From Clostridiales bacterium (GTDB lineage Bacteria; Bacillota; Clostridia; Christensenellales; Aristaeellaceae): DNA of 25,224 nucleotides. The stretch is from contig SFJH01000028.1 in the NCBI GenBank assembly GCA_004555155.1, positions 1 through 25,224 on the forward strand. Reading direction: 5' to 3'. Positions within the stretch are counted from its first letter, which is position 1, and every line of letters begins with the position of its first letter. The translations under genes were made by a program, and so were the position numbers. This document shows positions 16,275 to 23,713 of the stretch, one piece after another. Under the pieces are notes generated by a model, which saw only the letters and a program-made list of their open reading frames with translations, did not search any database and was not told where the DNA came from.

Positions 16275-16961
16275 ATGAAAAAGGGAAAGAAATATTCCGA
16301 CAGCATCAAGCTGATCGACCGCACCAAGCTCTATGATCCCGAGGAGGCCATCGATCTCGTCAAGCAGACCGCGAAGGCCAAGTTCGATGAGACCGTGGAG
16401 ATCTCCGTCCGCCTGGGCGTCGATCCCCGCCACGCCGACCAGCAGGTCCGCGGCGCCGTGGTTCTGCCCAACGGCACCGGCAAGAAGGTCACCGTGCTCG
16501 TCATCGCCAAGGGCGACAAGGCTGCCGAGGCCACTGCCGCCGGCGCTGAGTACGTTGGCGCTGAGGACATGATCGCCAAGATCCAGGGCGGCTGGTTCGA
16601 CTTTGATGTCGTCGTCGCGACCCCCGACATGATGGGCCTCGTCGGCCGTCTGGGCCGCGTGCTCGGCCCCAAGGGCCTGATGCCGAACCCCAAGTCCGGC
16701 ACCGTCTCCATGGATGTCACCAAGGCTGTCCACGATATCAAAGCCGGTAAGGTTGAGTATCGCGTGGACAAGACCGCGATCATCCACTGCCCCGTCGGCA
16801 AGGCTTCCTTCGAGGCCGACAAGCTGACCGAGAACCTCCGCACTCTGATGGAGGCCATCATCAAGGCGAAGCCGGCTGCCGCCAAGGGCACCTATATTCG
16901 CTCTGCGGTCATCTCCACAACGATGGGCCCGGGCATCAAGCTCAATTCCCTGAAGTTCTAA
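16275..16961 (+). CDS. rplA: 50S ribosomal protein L1
   Basis: The predicted protein has 228 residues, the usual length. It builds the L1 stalk beside the E site and, as a free protein, commonly represses its own mRNA. Recognisable segments are FDETVEISVRLGVDPRHADQ, RLGRVLGPKGLMPNPKSGTV and YIRSAVISTTMGPGIKL near the C-terminus. ATG 16275 has AGGAGG upstream. The presence of an L1-like RNA target directly in front suggests direct self-regulation. A strong terminator follows; rplJ is not downstream. Confidence 0.98.
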   Translation: MKKGKKYSDSIKLIDRTKLYDPEEAIDLVKQTAKAKFDETVEISVRLGVDPRHADQQVRGAVVLPNGTGKKVTVLVIAKGDKAAEATAAGAEYVGAEDMIAKIQGGWFDFDVVVATPDMMGLVGRLGRVLGPKGLMPNPKSGTVSMDVTKAVHDIKAGKVEYRVDKTAIIHCPVGKASFEADKLTENLRTLMEAIIKAKPAAAKGTYIRSAVISTTMGPGIKLNSLKF

Positions 16962-16973
16962 TTTCAGATATCA

Positions 16974-17004
16974 AAGGAACGGTTCAACGAACCGTTCCTT
17001 TTTT
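16974..17004 (+). terminator. Intrinsic terminator after rplA
   Basis: AAGGAACGGTTC (16974-16985) and GAACCGTTCCTT (16989-17000) pair perfectly around AAC, and the T-run continues to 17004. Confidence 0.92.
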
Positions 17005-17029
17005 GCGGCACATTTTAATCTAAATATGC

Positions 17030-17058
17030 TTGAAAACGGCGGCAAAGATTGATAAACT
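17030..17058 (+). promoter_or_regulatory. Candidate promoter of the symporter gene
   Basis: TTGAAA (17030-17035) and TAAACT (17053-17058) are separated by 17 bases, 33 bases before the start codon. Confidence 0.5.
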
Positions 17059-17090
17059 ATCGAAGATTTGGATTTGAAGGGGTGCGAACG

Positions 17091-18425
17091 ATGAAGAACA
17101 AAAGCAACAACCGGCTGGCAGTCAAGATGCTGATTGCAATGATTGCCGGCATCGCGGTGGGCCTGATTTTCATGGCGATCCGCGAGAATCTCGGCAGCGA
17201 TTCCTCCACGTGGCAGACCATCAACAACATTCTCTTCCAGGATATCACCGCGACGGGTGCGGAGAAGGCCCTCGGCATCTTCTACATCTGCGGCCAGCTG
17301 TTCATCCGCAGCCTGCAGCTCGTCATCGTTCCCATGGTGTTCACCTCGATTGTGCTGGCCATCGGCACGATCCGCGACGCCTCCACGCTGGGCCGCGTCT
17401 CGCTGAAGACGTTCGGTTGGTTCCTGATCACCAGCGGCTGCGCCCTGGTCTTTGCGGGCGTCGTCGGTCTCATCTGCTACAACGGCGGCCTGTTCAACAC
17501 CGTGATTGAGGGCGTCGAGGCCTCCACCGGCTCCACCGGCTCCAATCCCCTCAACGTGATTCTCAACATCGTGCCCAGCAATATCACCGCCGCTTTCAGC
17601 ACGAACACCGGCGTGCTGGCGCTGGTCTTCCTGGCCATCGTGGTCGGCCTTGCGGTGAACAAGCTCGGCTACGGCCCCGACTGCATGGTCAACAAGCTGT
17701 GCAAGGAGGTCAGCGAGATCATCGTGGTCTTCCTGAACTTCGTGGTGGAGAAGTTCGGCCCCATCGCGATCTTCATGCTGCTGAGCCGCACCTTTGCGAC
17801 CTACGGCATCACCTATCTGAAGCCTGCAGTCGCGTATGTGGTCGTCACAGTGGCGCTGCTGCTGATCTACCTGTTCGTGGGCTATCCGCTGTTCCTGGCG
17901 GCGCGCACCCGTCTGAACCCGATCATCTTCATCCGGAAGATCTTCAAGGTGATCGTGTTCGGCTTCTCCACCAGCTCCTCCGCAGCGACGCTTCCGCTGA
18001 ACGTGAACACCAACACCCGCGAGCTGGGCGTGGACGATCAGATCGCCAGCTTCGTGCTGCCGTTGGGCATGACCATCAACATGGACGGCACCGCCATCAT
18101 GCAGGTGGTTGCCACGCTGTTCCTGGCGGGCGTCGGCGGATACTCGGTCAGCATTCCCTCACTGATTCTGATCATGATCCTGGCGCTGATCGCCAGCGCG
18201 GGCACGCCCGCTGCGCCCGGCGCCGGCGCGGTGATCCTGTTCACCATTCTCTCCGGCGTGGGCTTCACCGGCGAGGCGGCCATGATGGGCTACACGCTGA
18301 TCCTGGCCATCAACCGTCCCATCGAGATGCTGGTGACCAGCTTGAACTGCGTGGGCGATTCCGTCGCAGCCATCTGCGTGGCCAAGAGCGAGGGCATGCT
18401 GAACGAGGACGTGTACAACGGCTGA
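17091..18425 (+). CDS. Dicarboxylate/amino acid:cation symporter (DAACS family)
   Basis: The predicted protein has 444 residues. ATG 17091 is chosen because GAAGGGG lies 8-14 bases upstream and the product then begins like the family; an in-frame ATG at 17049 falls inside the putative promoter. Diagnostic parts are the serine-rich hairpin STSSSAATLPLN (294-304), NMDGTA (330-335), the second hairpin ASAGTPAAPGAGAV (about 368-381) and the last helix LAINRPIEMLVTSLNCVGDSVAA (405-427). Compared with GltPh, the positions of D390, D394 and R397 are N408, E412 and V415, while T416, N419 and D423 are kept. The missing arginine argues against an acidic amino acid substrate. It is a single-gene unit with its own promoter and terminator. 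Confidence 0.92.
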   Translation: MKNKSNNRLAVKMLIAMIAGIAVGLIFMAIRENLGSDSSTWQTINNILFQDITATGAEKALGIFYICGQLFIRSLQLVIVPMVFTSIVLAIGTIRDASTLGRVSLKTFGWFLITSGCALVFAGVVGLICYNGGLFNTVIEGVEASTGSTGSNPLNVILNIVPSNITAAFSTNTGVLALVFLAIVVGLAVNKLGYGPDCMVNKLCKEVSEIIVVFLNFVVEKFGPIAIFMLLSRTFATYGITYLKPAVAYVVVTVALLLIYLFVGYPLFLAARTRLNPIIFIRKIFKVIVFGFSTSSSAATLPLNVNTNTRELGVDDQIASFVLPLGMTINMDGTAIMQVVATLFLAGVGGYSVSIPSLILIMILALIASAGTPAAPGAGAVILFTILSGVGFTGEAAMMGYTLILAINRPIEMLVTSLNCVGDSVAAICVAKSEGMLNEDVYNG

Positions 18426-18435
18426 TCCCAAATAG

Positions 18436-18470
18436 AAAGAGCGGATTCCCTTTGCGGGAGTCCGCTCTTT
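18436..18470. terminator. Terminator after the symporter gene
   Basis: 18436-18450 pairs with 18456-18470 (outer ten pairs AAAGAGCGGA/TCCGCTCTTT, one T-G pair, then TCCC/GGGA) around TTTGC. The 3' arm itself ends in CTCTTT. It may work in both directions. Confidence 0.75.
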
Positions 18471-18560
18471 GCTTGCAGAATCATCTATGGAAATGGCATG
18501 GCAGTCCGGGCGCGCTGAGTGCCTTGCGGGTGGGGGAGAAGCTCTGAAGGGATAAATAAA

Positions 18561-18582
18561 CAGACTGCCCGAAGGCAGTCTG
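18561..18582 (-). terminator. Intrinsic terminator of the ABC ATPase gene
   Basis: CAGACTGCC (18561-18569) and GGCAGTCTG (18574-18582) pair perfectly with a four-base loop. Read on the minus strand a TTTATTTAT tract follows. It lies just past the stop codon at 18596. Confidence 0.85.
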
Positions 18583-18595
18583 TTCTGAAACGGAA

Positions 18596-19717
18596 TTAGT
18601 CGCGGGCCAGGATGGTCTTCTCGGTCTCGACATCGAAGAAGTGGAGACGATTGACGTCGAAGCCAACCTTGATGCTGTCGCCGCCGCGGGAAGTGGTGCG
18701 GGGGTCGACGCGGGCGACGAAGTTCTCGTCCTTGCCGGAGGTGGACAGGTACAGATAGGTCTCGGAACCCATCAGCTCGGTCAGCTCAACCTTGACGTCG
18801 ATGCAGGCATCGGGATAGGTGGAGATGAAAGCGGGGCTGTCGTCGATGTTCTCAGGACGGATGCCCATGTAAACTTCCTTGCCGATGTAGTCGCCGGTCA
18901 TGCGCTTGATCTTGCCTTCGGGAACCTTGATGGAGTTCTTGCCGAAGTTGGCATACACGCCGTCGCCCTTCTTCTCGAGCTTGACCTTGAAGATGTTCAT
19001 CTGCGGGGAGCCGATGAAGCAGGCAACGAACAGGTTGGCCGGATAGTCATAGAGGTTCTGGGGGGTATCCTGCTGCTGCATGAAGCCGTCCTTCATGACA
19101 ACGATGCGGGAGCCCATCGTCATGGCCTCGGTCTGGTCATGGGTAACATAGATGAAGGTGGTCTGCAGCTTCTTGTGCAGCTTGGAGATCTCGGTACGCA
19201 TCTGCACGCGCAGCTTGGCGTCCAGGTTGGACAGAGGCTCGTCCATCAGGAAGACCTTCGGCTCACGAACGATTGCGCGGCCCAGCGCGACGCGCTGACG
19301 CTGACCACCGGACAGAGCAGCAGGCTTACGATTCAGCAGAGCTTCGATACCGAGGATCGAGGCGGCTTCCTTCACGCGGCGATCGATGTCAGCCTTGGGC
19401 ATCTTGCGCAGCTTCAGGCCGAACGCCATGTTGTTGTAAACGGTCATATGGGGATAGAGGGCGTAGCTCTGGAAAACCATCGCGATGTCGCGATCCTTCG
19501 GCGGGACATGGTTGACCAGCTTGTCATCGATGTAAAGCTCGCCGCTGGAGATGTCTTCCAGGCCGGCAACCATGCGCAGGGTGGTGGACTTACCACAGCC
19601 GGAAGGGCCGACCAGAATGATGAATTCCTTGTCTTCGATCTCGAGGTTGAAGTCGCTGACGGCAACAACATCACCGGCGTAAACCTTATAGATGTTGCGA
19701 AGGGAAAGACTTGCCAT
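18596..19717 (-). CDS. ABC importer ATPase, MsmK/UgpC/MalK type
   Basis: The predicted protein has 373 residues, normal for sugar-importer ATPases with a C-terminal regulatory extension. Walker A is GPSGCGKST (37-45), Q-loop FQSYALYPHMTV (from 82), signature LSGGQRQR (135-142), Walker B VFLMDEP (155-161), H-loop H193. The C-terminal TOBE/OB part (about 240-373) includes the typical MGIRPENI. ATG 19717 has AGGAGG upstream. It stands alone, without permeases, like the multitask MsmK ATPases that serve several importers in Gram-positives. The ATPase-less MalF/MalG pair at 5473-7212 is a natural client, by inference. A palindrome overlaps its promoter. Gene symbol left empty because msmK and ugpC are used loosely. 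Confidence 0.95.
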   Translation of the reverse strand: MASLSLRNIYKVYAGDVVAVSDFNLEIEDKEFIILVGPSGCGKSTTLRMVAGLEDISSGELYIDDKLVNHVPPKDRDIAMVFQSYALYPHMTVYNNMAFGLKLRKMPKADIDRRVKEAASILGIEALLNRKPAALSGGQRQRVALGRAIVREPKVFLMDEPLSNLDAKLRVQMRTEISKLHKKLQTTFIYVTHDQTEAMTMGSRIVVMKDGFMQQQDTPQNLYDYPANLFVACFIGSPQMNIFKVKLEKKGDGVYANFGKNSIKVPEGKIKRMTGDYIGKEVYMGIRPENIDDSPAFISTYPDACIDVKVELTELMGSETYLYLSTSGKDENFVARVDPRTTSRGGDSIKVGFDVNRLHFFDVETEKTILARD

Positions 19718-19753
19718 AATTGTTTGCCTCCTAATCTCAATTCCGATGTAAAT

Positions 19754-19782
19754 ATTATAACAGAAATCCGAACGTTTGGATA
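19754..19782 (-). promoter_or_regulatory. Promoter of the ABC ATPase gene
   Basis: On the minus strand a perfect TATAAT (19759-19754) is preceded by TGT, giving an extended -10 (TGTTATAAT). The -35 position, 17 bases upstream, is poor (TATCCA). It sits about 37 bases upstream of the start codon. Confidence 0.7.
19766..19781. promoter_or_regulatory. LacI-like palindromic operator candidate
   Basis: ATCCGAACGTTTGGAT is a 16-base palindrome with only two bases (one symmetric pair) off. The centre is AACGTT with the middle CG typical of LacI-family operators. It overlaps the spacer and the -35 region of the ATPase promoter, so binding there should block transcription. No regulator gene is nearby. 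Confidence 0.5.
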
Positions 19783-20055
19783 TTGATCGAACTCACAAAC
19801 TTCAGGAAATTTGTTATGGCAATTTGACGAGTTAACGAGCAGTTAACGGAAATCCGGGACTTTGACGGTGTTTTGCCGCGTTTTCATGCAAGACGGAAAT
19901 GCGCGCGCAGCATTCCTCCCGGCCGGCGCCGAACGGCCCGGCTGGGGCGGACAGAGGATTCTCCGGCGGGCCGGGAACCGGGAAACGGGAAAATCCGTCA
20001 AAAGAAAATGTGCGGCGGACGGGAGGAAATTTACGAGATTACCTCAAAAAGCCAT
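19783..20055. other. Intergenic stretch without a recognised gene
   Basis: This is the unassigned middle of the 392-base gap between the divergent ATPase and cdaA genes. It holds two copies of GTTAACG (19831-19837 and 19842-19848) spaced 11 bases apart, and a GC-rich segment (about 19915-19990) rich in CCGGCC-like words. I see no credible reading frame with a ribosome binding site. Confidence 0.5.
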
Positions 20056-20083
20056 TTGATTTTGAGCGATTTTGTATTATAAT
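20056..20083 (+). promoter_or_regulatory. Promoter of the cdaA operon
   Basis: TTGATT (20056-20061) and a perfect TATAAT (20078-20083) are separated by 16 bases. cdaA starts 26 bases after the -10 hexamer. Confidence 0.65.
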
Positions 20084-20109
20084 AGAAGTGATCACAGGAG
20101 GTGGGCGCC

Positions 20110-21030
20110 ATGATTCAGATCCAAACTTTTCTGCGAAGTATCGGTTCCATGTTTGCCAACCTCTTTTTGTATCCGGACTGGCGCAATCTGGTGGATATTG
20201 CCATCCTGACGGTGCTGATTTACAATGTGATCAAGCTGGTGATGCACACCCGCGCGAATTCGCTGTTCAAGGGCATCGCGGTGATTCTGATTCTGTCGTG
20301 GCTGTCCGAAACCCTGGAGATCAGCGCGGTGAGCTGGATTCTGCAGCAGATCATCAGCATGGGCGTCGTGGTGATTGTCATCGTGTTTCAGCCGGAGCTG
20401 CGTCGCGCGCTGGATCAGCTGGGGCGGTCCAAGCTGACGCGGCAGATGTTCAGCACCTCGAAGCGGCAGCATTCGGATCACACGGAGCAGCACGTCTCCG
20501 AGATCGTGCGCGCGCTGAACAACATGGCGCGCAAGAAGATCGGCGCGCTGATCGTGTTCGAGCGCAGCACGGGTCTGGGCGACGTCATCGAATCCGGCAC
20601 AGTGGTGGACGCGGAGATTTCCGATCCGCTGATTGAAAACATCTTTGAACCCAACACGCCGCTGCACGACGGCGCGATGATCATCCGCGACGAGCGGATT
20701 GTCGCCGCCGCCTGCATTCTCCAGCTCTCGGACGACTATACCATCAGCCGCGAGCTGGGCACCCGCCATCGCGCGGCCATCGGCATCACGGAATCGACGG
20801 ACGCGATCTCGCTGATCGTCTCCGAGGAGACCGGCATCATCTCCATGGCCCGCGACGGCAAGCTCACCCGGTATCTGGACGCCAAGTCGCTGACGATTCT
20901 GCTGACGGAGATTTTCTCGCCGGATCGCGGCAAGGGCGATTCCTGGGTCAGTACGGTGGCCGAACGGCTGGAGGGACTGTCAAACCGGATTGGCCCGTCC
21001 CGCAGGAAGGGGGAGAGCCATGAAGAATAA
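20110..21030 (+). CDS. cdaA: Diadenylate cyclase CdaA (cyclic di-AMP synthase)
   Basis: The predicted protein has 306 residues, somewhat longer than the usual 270-280 because of a charged C-terminal tail. It condenses two ATP into cyclic di-AMP, a messenger for potassium, osmolyte and cell-wall control. The start ATG 20110 has AGGAGG (20096-20101) at eight bases. Three N-terminal membrane helices (about 25-95) precede the cytoplasmic DAC domain (about 100-265). The catalytic motifs are DGA (187-189, in LHDGAMII) and GTRHR (217-221). It overlaps cdaR by 11 bases, so the two are translationally coupled. Confidence 0.96.
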   Translation: MIQIQTFLRSIGSMFANLFLYPDWRNLVDIAILTVLIYNVIKLVMHTRANSLFKGIAVILILSWLSETLEISAVSWILQQIISMGVVVIVIVFQPELRRALDQLGRSKLTRQMFSTSKRQHSDHTEQHVSEIVRALNNMARKKIGALIVFERSTGLGDVIESGTVVDAEISDPLIENIFEPNTPLHDGAMIIRDERIVAAACILQLSDDYTISRELGTRHRAAIGITESTDAISLIVSEETGIISMARDGKLTRYLDAKSLTILLTEIFSPDRGKGDSWVSTVAERLEGLSNRIGPSRRKGESHEE

Positions 21031-22336
21031 GCTCAGGCAGCTGATCGCGCGGCTGGAGCAGGTTCGCTTTTTCGGCGCGATTGCGAAGGGCGTGCGCACC
21101 TGCTGGACGCGGCTGTTTCATCATTTCGGATTGAAGCTGTTGTCGCTGCTGATCGCCATTCTGCTGTGGAACTTCGTCATAACCACCAATTCCTCGATCA
21201 CGCGCACCAAGACGATCACCGACCTGACGGGCTATATCAGCGGACAGAGCGTGCTCAGCGCTTCCTACGGACTGGCGCTGCTGGATGATCCGGCCGAGAT
21301 GCTCAGCGACATCAGCGTGCTGGTGGAGGTCTCCCAGTCGGAGTTTGCCCGGGTGTCCTCGGACAACGTGCAGGTGACGCTGGATCTTTCCAGCGTGCGG
21401 CGCGCGGGCACGCAGGAGGTGGCGCTGAAGGCCGCCACCAGCTATGGCCGCGTGGTGCAGATCATGCCGGATTCGCTGACGCTGACGTTTGAAACCCTCG
21501 ACTCCCGCGTCATTCCCGTGAATGTCCAGATGGTCGGCGCGGCGGAGGGCGATCGCTGGTACAATGTCAACCGCAGCAATCCCTCGGCGCTGACCATCAA
21601 GGGCGCGGCGTCCGTGGTGCAGAGCATTGTGTCCGCGTATGTCTATATCGACATCACCAGCGCGCGCACGCCCTTCACCGTGGCGGAGCGGTATGTGCTG
21701 CTGGACAGCGAAGGGAACGAAATTCCGCAGACCATGCTGGATCGTTCGTCTTCTTCCATTTCCGTCAGCATGGACGTCTATCCCACGAAGGAAATCCCCA
21801 TCTCCACGGAGCTGGCCAACGTCGTGACCGGACAGCCGGCGGAGGGCTATGTGGTGGAGAGCGTGTCGATCCAGCCGAACATGCTGACCGTGGTGGCCGA
21901 GCAGGAGCTGCTGGACAGCATCACCGAGCTGCACATCGACCCGATTTCCGTGGACGGCCTGTCCCAGAGCTTCGCCGCCCGGGCGAAGGTATCGACGCTG
22001 TCGTCGTTCAAGTCGATCTCTGCGGAGGAGGTCTATGTGAACGTCGCCATTGCGGAGGAGACGGTCAGCGCGTGGGTGGACGGCGTGGGCGTTACCTATG
22101 TCAACAAGGGCGAGGGCCTCTCCATCCGCGAGGCGGATTCGAAGATCCGCGTGTACATTACCGGCCCGAAGAGCGATATCGAGCATCTGCAGGAGGCCGG
22201 CTTTATGGCCACGGCGGATCTCAGCGGATTGCGTGAGGGCGTGCATTCGGTGGGATTGAGCTTCCCCGTGTCGACCTACCCGGATGTCACCTTTACCCCT
22301 GAACAGAGCGAGGTTCAGATCGAGCTGGCGCAGTAG
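21020..22336 (+). CDS. cdaR: YbbR-domain regulator of CdaA (CdaR)
   Basis: The predicted protein has 438 residues. ATG 21020 lies within the end of cdaA, with AGGAAGGGGGAG upstream. One membrane helix (about 36-56, FGLKLLSLLIAILLWNFVIT, with the family-typical LWNFV) is followed by an outside region made of several YbbR-type beta repeats (roughly 65-150, 155-245, 250-345, 350-438). In Bacillus and Listeria CdaR binds CdaA in the membrane and tunes its activity. Sequence repeats diverge, but the pattern of D/V-rich strands ending in motifs such as IPVNVQMVG and IPISTELANVVTG fits. Gene order supports the call. Confidence 0.92.
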   Translation: MKNKLRQLIARLEQVRFFGAIAKGVRTCWTRLFHHFGLKLLSLLIAILLWNFVITTNSSITRTKTITDLTGYISGQSVLSASYGLALLDDPAEMLSDISVLVEVSQSEFARVSSDNVQVTLDLSSVRRAGTQEVALKAATSYGRVVQIMPDSLTLTFETLDSRVIPVNVQMVGAAEGDRWYNVNRSNPSALTIKGAASVVQSIVSAYVYIDITSARTPFTVAERYVLLDSEGNEIPQTMLDRSSSSISVSMDVYPTKEIPISTELANVVTGQPAEGYVVESVSIQPNMLTVVAEQELLDSITELHIDPISVDGLSQSFAARAKVSTLSSFKSISAEEVYVNVAIAEETVSAWVDGVGVTYVNKGEGLSIREADSKIRVYITGPKSDIEHLQEAGFMATADLSGLREGVHSVGLSFPVSTYPDVTFTPEQSEVQIELAQ

Positions 22337-22378
22337 CGCGCGGCCTGAGCGCAGCGGGGGAACATACAGGAGGAAAAA

Positions 22379-22978
22379 ATGACGCAAACGGGATATTCCA
22401 ATGCGATTGTGAACGCCATGCTGGGCTGGCTCAAGGCGCTGGCCAACTGGGTGCTGAAGCTGTTCAACCTGGCGGGCAGCGGCGGGAATCCGCTGCTGTG
22501 GCTGTCGGAGAACTGGCTGAAGCTGCTGATCGTATTGCTGATCCTTGGCGTGGCCATGGACTGGCTGGTGTGGATGATTCGCTGGCGGCCGTACTGGATA
22601 TGGTTCAAGAAGAAGCGCATTATCGTCAATGACGAGCGCTTTCTGGCGGGCGAGGAGGATCTGGATGACGACGGCGAGCTTGCGCAGCGCCAGTATGTCG
22701 TTCCCAGCACGGTGGTTCACCGGAACAGAAGCGCGTCCGCGCGCCGGGAACGCCCGGCGCAGCCGCAGCGCCGCCGAACGCACGCGTCGCCGGTGCGCCC
22801 GGCAGCCGGCAGACGCGCGGAGCACAAGCCCATTTCCAGGGATCTCCTCTCCGACGATCTGTTCGAAGTCGGCCACGATCAGGAGGACTTTTCGGATTTT
22901 TATGAGGACGAGGTGTTCAACGTCTCCAGCCTGCCCGAGGCCCAGGAGACGAAAAAACCCCGGAAGCGCCGCAGATGA
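22379..22978 (+). CDS. Small membrane protein of unknown function next to cdaAR
   Basis: I do not recognise a family. The predicted protein has 199 residues and starts at ATG 22379 with CAGGAGG upstream, 42 bases after cdaR. An amphipathic N-terminal segment (about 8-32) rich in Trp and Leu is followed by a membrane helix (about 46-68), a WRPYWIWFKKKR junction (69-80) and a long hydrophilic tail. The tail alternates acidic (about 92-100, 160-185) and Arg/Pro-rich (about 115-150) stretches and ends in KKPRKRRR, so it is probably disordered. A position where glmM is found in many Firmicutes cdaAR operons is taken by this gene. A role with the cyclic di-AMP machinery is only a guess from position. 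Confidence 0.75.
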   Translation: MTQTGYSNAIVNAMLGWLKALANWVLKLFNLAGSGGNPLLWLSENWLKLLIVLLILGVAMDWLVWMIRWRPYWIWFKKKRIIVNDERFLAGEEDLDDDGELAQRQYVVPSTVVHRNRSASARRERPAQPQRRRTHASPVRPAAGRRAEHKPISRDLLSDDLFEVGHDQEDFSDFYEDEVFNVSSLPEAQETKKPRKRRR

Positions 22979-22985
22979 GCGGCGG

Positions 22986-23013
22986 ATGCGGAGTCGGATT
23001 GCCGGCTCCGCAT
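22986..23013 (+). repeat. Hairpin between the membrane-protein and hydrolase genes
   Basis: ATGCGGAGTCGG (22986-22997) pairs with CCGGCTCCGCAT (23002-23013), 12 pairs with one T-G, around ATTG. There is no T-run downstream, so read-through into the next gene is likely and termination would be partial. Confidence 0.55.
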
Positions 23014-23056
23014 GACGTGTATCAGGGGATTTCGCAGTGAGAACGGAGGATGCGGT

Positions 23057-23698
23057 TTGAAGAAGCGCGTGCTGTGCTTTGGCGATTCGAATACCTGGGG
23101 CTATGATCCCCGCGGCGGCCGGTACGACGAGGAGACGCGCTGGCCGATGCGGCTGGCGAAGCAGCTTGGCGGGGACTACATCGTCGTGGAGGAGGGCTTC
23201 AACGGCCGCACCTGCGTCTATGACGATCCCATCGAGGGCGGCTACAAGAGCGGAGCGGCCTATCTTCCGCCCTGCCTGATGAGCCACAGCCCGCTGGATC
23301 TGGTGGTGATCATGCTGGGCACCAACGACACGAAGCGCCGGTTCGGGCTGACGCCCATGACCGTCGGCGAGGGCATGATGCAGCTGATCCGGCTGACCCG
23401 GCAGTATGCGGTGGATGGAAGCGGCAATCCGTCCCGGGTGCTGATCGTCGCGCCGCCGCCGATTCTGGACAGCCTGATGCGATCCCGCCATGCGGAGTGC
23501 TTCGGCGAGCAGGCCATCGGCGTTTCGAAGGGGCTGGCCGCCGAGTACGCGCGGATCGCAAAGCTGCTGCGGTGCGAGTTTTTCGACGCGGCGGGCTGGG
23601 CGGAGGTGTCGCCCATCGACGCGGTGCACTTGACGAAGGAAGGACATGCGGGGCTGGCCGACGGCCTGACCCGGAAAATTCAACAAATACTTGGCTGA
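23057..23698 (+). CDS. SGNH hydrolase / acyltransferase, MsAcT-like
   Basis: The predicted protein has 213 residues. I chose TTG 23057 because CGGAGGA (23044-23050) is six bases away and the product then begins MKKRVLCFGDSNTWGYDP, the family's normal start. The catalytic serine is S11 in GDSN, block III is GTND (88-91), and the Asp/His pair is D188 and H191 in DAVHLTKEGH. No signal peptide is present, so it is cytoplasmic. Length, triad numbering and segments such as VEEGFNGRT, YLPPCLMSHSPLDLVVIMLGTNDTK resemble the Mycobacterium smegmatis esterase/acyltransferase MsAcT. It probably cleaves or transfers small acyl groups; the natural substrate is unknown. It ends 15 bases before the alcohol dehydrogenase gene. 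Confidence 0.88.
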   Translation: MKKRVLCFGDSNTWGYDPRGGRYDEETRWPMRLAKQLGGDYIVVEEGFNGRTCVYDDPIEGGYKSGAAYLPPCLMSHSPLDLVVIMLGTNDTKRRFGLTPMTVGEGMMQLIRLTRQYAVDGSGNPSRVLIVAPPPILDSLMRSRHAECFGEQAIGVSKGLAAEYARIAKLLRCEFFDAAGWAEVSPIDAVHLTKEGHAGLADGLTRKIQQILG

Positions 23699-23713
23699 TC
23701 GGAGGAAAGGGTC

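Noticed and set aside
19831..19848. Two GTTAACG copies as a regulator site or start of a repeat array
   Set aside because: Only two 7-base copies occur and they are not near a promoter; chance is sufficient.
19862..20082. Short open frames in the gap before cdaA
   Set aside because: They lack ribosome binding sites, overlap each other in several frames, and run through the cdaA promoter.
23012..23059. ATG 23012 as start of the SGNH hydrolase
   Set aside because: It lies within the arm of a hairpin, has no ribosome binding site, and adds 15 residues not expected before the GDS block.
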